Source of the DNA: Himantopus leucocephalus
Taxonomy: Eukaryota; Chordata; Aves; Charadriiformes; Recurvirostridae
DNA: 64,000 nt
Assembly (NCBI GenBank): GCA_003993805.1
Contig: RSEF01000004.1
Location: 20,587,437 to 20,651,436 of the forward strand
Reading direction: 5' to 3'
Position 1 is the stretch's first letter. Each line of letters starts with the position of its first letter. The notes beneath the pieces are model-generated. The model made no database searches. It was not told the DNA's origin and saw only the letters and a list, made by a program, of their open reading frames with translations. Of this stretch, positions 59,001-64,000 are shown one piece after another. Both the position numbers and the translations under genes were made by a program.

Positions 59001-62000
59001 GTTCCTCTAAGCTGCTAGGGCTTCTCATTCCTTCACCTGCATGGGGGAGGAAGGAAAAAAAATTAGGGAAGTCTGAAAATCCCACCTCCTGTGGGAATCG
59101 GCTTGCAGCTTTGTTCACCCTGAACACGCTGTGACAGCTCTTCTGAGCTGCTTCTGTGGGGAGAGGGTTTGTGATGGGCAAGACACAGAGACTGGAGGCA
59201 CCAATTCTGTGCTCTAGCATGGATCTGCAGTGCAAGTGTCGCCTTGAGGTATGCCATGGAGTCCCACCATACTGAGCAGTGGCACATAGGGGGCTGCTTC
59301 TCTGGGACTTAGTCATATGCGGTGACTCAAAGAGCTAAAGTTCTGGTTATCCTGTACATTGTGTGTACTTAATCTGAATCAGCGAAGCAGTGCTTTGCCA
59401 TACCTTGTTTTGAAGCAGGGGATTTGGTTGGCCCCAAGATCTAATCCTTGAATCAGTGTGCTTTAACGCATGAACATCTTGTGATTTTTAGCTGAAAATG
59501 ACTGCTATTAAGACATTGATTAGGGTACATTGCAGTCTGCTAAATATTGTGGGGTGACTGTTCTCCAGGACCTACAATTTGCTTGGTTCAGAGTTACGTG
59601 CAGCACACACAAGAGTGGCACTGGATTACAATAATCCCCTTAATGAATGTGAAAAAGCGGGTGTTTACTGTGCAAAAGTTAATGCTCCCAGTTCTGTGCA
59701 CCTCTTGCACGTTGCATTTCTCTGCTGGATTGCCAAACCTGTAACGTCATGTTTACAGGGAGCAGATGTGTAATGGTGGAACAAGTGAAGTCTTTGCAGG
59801 GCAGAGTTTAATATAGGTATTTCTATTGGTATAAATAGACGCAACTCCACTCTGCATCAAAGTAAACCTGATACAGGAAGGTAAAAATTTGATCCCAGTC
59901 ACGGGCACTCTCCTTGTGTGCCAAATGTGCTTGTGTCCCAGCTCTTCCCTGCCCCAACAAACCCTTTAAGTTCTTGTGCCTCATCTGTGCCAAGCCGTCG
60001 CTGCAGAACAGCATCCTTCAGATTGTGACCAGCGTGCCGCCTTATGGTTTGGGAGGTGCCTTCTGCAAAACTCCGCATCTGAAGAGGCAGATTGTATTTG
60101 TCTACACACTTGAATGACTTTCTCTCTCCAATTTCACAGGGGATGGGAAAGGAGCGAGGCATGGAAATGTTTAACTAAGCAGGTCTTGCTTCTGTCTAGC
60201 AATGAGCCCACTATTACCTGAACAGGCAGCTTAATCTCACCTTCTAATGTCCCTTAAAAACCGTTACAGAAAACGTTACCTGAATCACAAAAGCTGATGG
60301 CTAGACAAGGAACATGTGTTTCTGTGAGGCTTTTGCCACGCACAACTAACTGACTGTCCTCTTGCTTTGCTGGAGTCTGGTCAGGGAGAGGAAAGCTGAC
60401 AGTTCAGGGCAGCTGCTATGCTTGAGACACATCTGTAGGTGTCCCCTCAAATAGCTCGTTTCCATTAAGATGTCCAAGCTCTGTCAGGAGCCCCTGTCTA
60501 GGTGGGTGGTTTCCCAGCCCCAGTACCATGTCTGAGTACCTGCCATGGTGGGACCCATCTAGCAGCTCAGGGTGGGGGTGACCCTAGCTGGGTTTATTCT
60601 AGAAGCACAGCAGTAGTCCTAAACATGAATTCTGGGCTTCTGTCTTAGCTTCAGGCTAACAGTGCATCACTGAATCTCCTCTTGGCAGGCAAAGGAGGCC
60701 TTGTTTTCTGCCAGGTAAGGGTGATGGCCCCCATGCCAAGCCCTGTGTGATGGTGCCAGAGCCCCATTTAGTCCCTGTCCGAAAGGAGCTTCTGAAGTGA
60801 CTGAACTCCTGTGCTACTGATGGCCAGAAATTAGGTGCAGTTTCTGGACTCCTTTCCCCTGTTCTTGGCAGAAGACATTTGGTTAACTTCATGTGATGTC
60901 AGGTTAGCTCACCTGTCTATCACTTTGCCTTTAGAAATTAATTGTTGGTCCTAAGAGTTTGCATTACATAATATTGAAAATAGACGCCCATGTGTGTCAG
61001 TGGGGGTTCGCTCCAAGGGGGGAGTAGCGCAGGTGCTGATGGAAATGAGCACTCTCTCCCTTCTGCCCTTGCTGCTCCAGTGTCACAGCTACCAGCAGAC
61101 CACTTGCACGTGCTTGCTTAAAGCAGAGCTGAAATTGCGAGAGAAATCTCTGGGGGGAAAAAGTCTCAGGAAAAGACTTAAAACTGTCCTCTGATGACAT
61201 CCTGGTGAACTGATTAGCCTGAAACTTAAATGGAAGGTATTTTTTTTTTTCTTAAAGGGTAAAACTCGTTCACAACTGATGGCTTAGTAGCTGAAGTGGT
61301 TTTGCAGGCTGATGGTGACATTTCATTAACAGGAATCCCTATACTACATCTTGTATTGCACATAACCACAAGCTATATTTGACTAGTGAGACATGCAAAA
61401 GCAACGGGGAATAAGGCAGAACAAGCTTTTTTGCTTTTTTTGGCAGGCTTTTTATTTTCCTGTTGTCACAGTCTGTTCTTCCACAGTTTCTTCCATGCTG
61501 ATGAAAGTAAGTCTCAGCTTCTGACTTGACCCTTGCTTAATTTTTTCACTTGTTCCTAACGCCTGACTCCAGCTCATTTTATAACTGACGTATAAGCCCT
61601 GGGTCATCATAAAGGATAGTAGTTGCAGTCTGGCTGATTTGGTTTTTTTAACTCTTTTTTTTTTTTTCTTCTCTGTGTGATGTACTTCTCATTACAAGGA
61701 GCTTTCTGAATAAAAGATGAGTTTAGTCACACTGAGGAGAGTTGCTAGACATCATGCTTAGCCATGTTGGATCAAAGGCATTATGTGAACAGGCTGGAAA
61801 ACTAGTAAGCGCTTTCTCAAATGAGAGCCTTTGGTTTAACACCGATTCTAGGGTTTTTTGATAGCTGAAAGTTGGGTAAGGTTCCTTTTAACGGAGGGGA
61901 AAAAATCTGGTCTCCTCCTTGGCTGGGAGGTTAGCTAAAAATAGCACTTCTGTAACAGCCTTTATTCTTCCACCATGCAGTATCTATTATGAATGTTGTG

Positions 62001-63311
62001 CAGCTGATGGTTTCATGCAGTGAGACTCCTGACCGGCTAGTCTCTGAATCCACATTTCTTGTATTTTGTTTAGGGACAGGCCAGTGACAACTTACTCATC
62101 TGCCTTTCTCACCCCCCTTTTTTTTTTGTCTTAAAAGCTCTCTGTTCTATTAGGACAGCAGGACTTAAGTTCCTGCAAATAGTATCAAGTGTCCTCAAGC
62201 ACTTGCTTGTCACCAAAATGAAAGCAGCTTTGTTCTGGTCTGTACTTGGTGACCAGAGTTGCTTGAAATGTCTTCCTACCATAAACCCCTTGGTTCCTCT
62301 CATGGCTTGTCACGATGTTCAACTGAGTAAATGAAATCTGTTGTTAAAATCTGGATGGAGTTTGCCACCTGCCACCAACTGTTTAAAAGCTGAGCACACC
62401 TCAGTATTTGCTTCCTTATGAATTTGCATTAGAAACGCACAGCAACAGTTATAGTTCACAACCAAATTTCACTCGAACACTTCTCAATTGCTTCTGAAAA
62501 TACAGAAACAAAGTCTGATCTCTGGCTTTGATTGCTCAGTGTCTGGGGAAGTACTCAACAGCACTGCCAAATTTAGAAAAGAGGTGTTAAGAAGTACCAG
62601 CGGAGTGGGGAGGGAGTGGGACCCGTTACAGGAAGGGTCCCTAAGTCACCAGCTGTGTCCCTGGCATTGCTGAGCTCCGGGAGATACCGCAATCCCTAGT
62701 GACCTCATTCTGTATAGGATTTATTTTCAACTTCATGTAGTTCAAAGGCATGTTAAAATGTAAATCGCCAAAGTGTTGAGTCTAAAATAATGACAATGTG
62801 TGTCCTGTATGGGAGTGAGGAGTGCTATGGAGAGGAATGAATTCTAAATATGGTTCACTTATGCAGCTCACAGGTAATCGGACATACCTTTCAGCTGAAC
62901 AAGCACGTGGAGGTGACACTTATTGCATCACCTCATGTTGAATCTGCAAATGCTAGTTAGAAACTTCCCAGTCTGTTCTTTAGCACTTGAACTGGAACAT
63001 CTGAGACAGTGACTCTTACACAACACCTGGGAACTGAGCACGGATTCCCCTTCTCCTTTGCAGGTGCTGAAAGCATCGTTGCAATTATGATTGGCAACCT
63101 GAAAGGCATGGAGATCTTACACCGGATTGAGAGTGGCATGACAGTGACTATGGTCATTGAAGTGGGGAAAAAGCATGGTCCTTGGATGAATCAATACTCC
63201 ATCTTCTTCATCTCGGTGTCGTTTTTCATTGTCACAGCAGCAACCATGGGCTACTTTATTTTTTATTCTGCTCAGAGATTCAGGATCGCAAGGGCCCAGT
63301 CCAGGAATCAG
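34677..63311 (+). CDS. RNF128: RNF128 (GRAIL) E3 ubiquitin ligase, 5' part; two alternative first exons
   Basis: The visible coding exons are 1a (34677-35082), 1b (48095-48560) and shared exon 2 (63064-63311). Exons 1a and 1b are mutually exclusive starts, since both carry a signal peptide and the N-terminal part of the PA domain and both end in phase 1. Exon 2 ends in phase 0 at CAG|GTGAGT, and the gene continues past the window with the cytoplasmic region and RING-H2 finger (known from the family, not seen here). The gene follows RADX on the same strand, as in human Xq22.3. Confidence 0.92.
35493..35516 (+). repeat. 24-nt T homopolymer preceded by a single N
   Basis: An uninterrupted T run directly follows N at 35492. 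The N probably marks uncertain homopolymer length or a patch join. Confidence 0.9.
39236..39556 (+). mobile_element. CR1 LINE fragment, sense orientation
   Basis: The sequence 'acagggagaggctgggagagcc' onward, with 'gtacaaattcctggtggggc' and 'ggttacccagagaggttgtgcagtctccatcctaggaggt', is the degenerate 3' part of CR1 ORF2 on the + strand. It corresponds to the [20 protein letters not shown] region. It lacks the terminal ATTCTATGA tail and stops near 39556. Confidence 0.8.
45010..45109. other. Assembly gap of exactly 100 N
   Basis: This is a placeholder gap in the RNF128 intron. The right flank is a TATAGGTATA-type AT repeat, so a low-complexity tract probably caused the break. Confidence 0.99.
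46806..46861 (+). repeat. 26-nt direct duplication flanking a single N
   Basis: The 26-mer beginning 'ggacaattcctgcagagcag' occurs at 46806-46831 and again at 46836-46861, with N at 46834 between. The arrangement looks like overlapping contig ends joined without merging. Confidence 0.85.
47538..47790 (+). repeat. GC-rich 68/69-nt minisatellite upstream of RNF128 exon 1b
   Basis: Two near-identical units starting 'tgatggaggggggtgatcca' lie at 47538-47605 and 47606-47674. They are followed by degenerate shorter units (for example 'tgatgcgggtgggcgaccca' from 47708). The units are G-run-rich on the + strand and sit 300-550 nt before the RNF128 exon 1b start codon. Confidence 0.8.
48095..48560 (+). 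CDS. RNF128: RNF128 alternative first coding exon 1b (PA ectodomain, long-isoform type)
   Basis: ATG at 48095 opens 155 codons plus one base, ending at CACG|GTGAGC in phase 1. Residues 1-27 form an Ala/Leu-rich signal peptide. VVWTAWLNVSWED, GLYGQDSPV, GVLVLPDG and FNAC follow, then FALIQRGGGCSFADKIRLA and AAVIYNYRGTGNEVLPMSHH. These match the human long-isoform PA domain in order. Potential N-glycosylation sites are N41 (NVS), N51 (NRS) and N93 (NFS). A Pro3-Gly6 run (residues 98-106) sits in a loop and is probably a CpG-island expansion. I preferred this ATG to the upstream in-frame GTG at 48023 because a signal peptide begins right after it. Confidence 0.94.
49407..49472 (+). repeat. 33-nt tandem duplication
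   Basis: The unit beginning 'gcagggtgagctggctctgg' occurs at 49407 and 49440, giving two near-identical copies in the RNF128 intron. Confidence 0.85.
51134..51236 (+). repeat. 31-nt tandem repeat, about three copies
   Basis: The unit core 'gcgtgggtgcctggggtagc' starts at 51146, 51177 and 51208, a constant 31-nt period with few mismatches. It is a GC-rich minisatellite in the RNF128 intron. Confidence 0.9.
51628..51700 (+). repeat. A/C-rich simple sequence
   Basis: This low-complexity tract alternates A runs with single or multiple Cs (aaacaaac, aaaacaaaac, aaacccc). Open frames through it are meaningless. Confidence 0.85.
56589..56811 (+). repeat. About 105-nt duplication bracketed by single Ns
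   Basis: A unit containing 'gagagctgtgctggttcc' through 'gtgacatactactggca' occurs at 56602-56706 and 56708-56811. N precedes each copy (56601, 56707), and the first 12 nt also occur at 56589-56600. The copies differ at only a couple of sites (cctgggg/cccgggg, gttgggttg/gttggttg). This pattern suggests unmerged allelic or contig ends, not a biological repeat. Confidence 0.85.
63064..63311 (+). CDS. RNF128: RNF128 coding exon 2 (end of PA domain and transmembrane helix)
   Basis: The acceptor tttgcAG is followed by two bases completing the Gly codon split from exon 1a or 1b. The exon then encodes AESIVAIMIGNLKGMEIL, the strand VTMVIEVGKKHGPW, and a hydrophobic helix within YSIFFISVSFFIVTAATMGY (residues about 200-223 of the long form). 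A basic cytoplasmic start, RFRIARAQSRNQ, follows. It ends in phase 0 at CAG|GTGAGT. The match to RNF128 is very strong. The RING domain is not in this exon. Confidence 0.95.
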
Positions 63312-64000
63312 GTGAGTTTGTGTGTGCCATTACTTCTTTTTTTTTGTACCCCTGAGTCTCCTTGCTGTGGATCTTGAGGACAAAATACTGGTTGAGCACC
63401 AAAATTACTGAATTTGTTCATTTCCCAGGAAGGAGTGTGGTCTTTAAAATGCTGGCATGTATCTTGAAAGAGCTTAAAACTTTCCAAATAAACAGCAAAA
63501 AGTAAACTGTCTGGAGAAGGCAACTGATCAGGTTTGGCTAACTTTGTCTGCTACAAATTTTACTCCCTGAACTGCAGCGCAGCCGTAAATGCCGATGTAT
63601 TGGAGGCGGTGAGAGTGCTAAACTGCTTTTAGCTGACCCTCGCACTTCCCACGTAGCGCTGCCTGTGCGTTAGCTGTAATGTGAGACACGACTGCCAATG
63701 TGCCTGCGGAGCGGTGCATGACTCCGGCTGCCTCACTGTAGACCACAAGTTAGGAAACTGCTGCTTGTTGAAAGCTGCTTTCTGATTGAAGGCTTGCTAA
63801 GCATTGCAGTGACAGCCTCAATTAGGAGTTGAAAAATAGCGCTGTTAAATTGTGTTCTTTTTAACCCCCAGGCAGGGAATTGCTAATGAGTTAAGTTTCC
63901 AAGTAACTCTCTTCTGTGCAATAATCTGATCAGCTGATAGGACTATGCTTACAGCTTTGTCTTCAGTCTGATCAGACCCACCTTAGACCTGCTACTTCAG
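63312..64000 (+). other. RNF128: RNF128 intron 2, start
   Basis: Ordinary intronic sequence begins with the donor GTGAGT. No further exon is seen before the window ends. Confidence 0.75.

Larger units (their letters stand above)
48561..63063 (+). other. RNF128: RNF128 intron between exon 1b and exon 2 (14.5 kb)
   Basis: The intron has moderate GC, falling away from the CpG island. Recognised contents are a 33-nt two-copy repeat (49407-49472), a 31-nt tandem repeat (51134-51236), an A/C-rich simple repeat (51628-51700), and a duplication between single Ns (56589-56811). Many short ORFs exist but none carries a recognisable domain. No RNA gene or intact transposon was recognised. Confidence 0.75.

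Noticed and set aside
1..64000. tRNA, rRNA, snRNA, CRISPR array, or prokaryotic-style operon
   Set aside because: Scanning by eye on both strands found no cloverleaf-like conserved boxes, no regularly spaced repeats with spacers and no compact gene clusters. A covariance-model search would be needed to exclude small RNAs.

Overview
The window is vertebrate nuclear DNA, most likely from a bird. It is AT-rich and intron-rich with two isolated CpG islands. It also carries several CR1 LINE fragments ending in the avian-style 'attctatga' tail, plus endogenous-retrovirus LTR remnants. No prokaryotic gene architecture, CRISPR array, operon or rRNA gene is visible. The gene pair (RADX, then RNF128, both on the + strand) matches the order at human Xq22.3. 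From general knowledge that segment corresponds to chicken chromosome 4 or passerine chromosome 4A; the chromosome assignment is inference.

Layout. 1-3030: no gene recognised. 3032-3380: minus-strand CR1 relic carrying an ORF1 (SGNH-esterase) tail. About 3560-4640: CpG island. 3945-29969: complete RADX coding sequence, reconstructed here as 15 exons totalling 2673 nt (890 codons plus stop), with every splice phase closing; a polyA signal follows at 30014. Its introns hold a solo LTR with a 5-bp target duplication (6307-6848), CR1 pieces at 4864-5220, 19028-19255 and 25219-26390, and a 100-N assembly gap. 29970-34676: intergenic, with a second LTR-like element at about 33299-33780. 34677-63311: the 5' part of RNF128 (GRAIL). 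It has two alternative first coding exons, one in a CpG-poor context (34677-35082) and one inside a CpG island (48095-48560). Both end in phase 1 and can join the same exon 2 (63064-63311), which completes the protease-associated (PA) domain and encodes the transmembrane helix. The RING-finger exons lie beyond the window.

Function. RADX is known as a single-stranded-DNA-binding OB-fold protein that restrains RAD51 at replication forks. RNF128 is a transmembrane E3 ubiquitin ligase of the endosomal pathway. They are neighbours by conserved synteny, and nothing in the sequence suggests a shared pathway. I found no clearly new biological system. The most interesting biology is the alternative PA-ectodomain arrangement of RNF128. 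The remaining observations concern transposon insertions, upstream ORFs, GC-rich tandem repeats near the RNF128 promoter, and assembly scars marked by single Ns.
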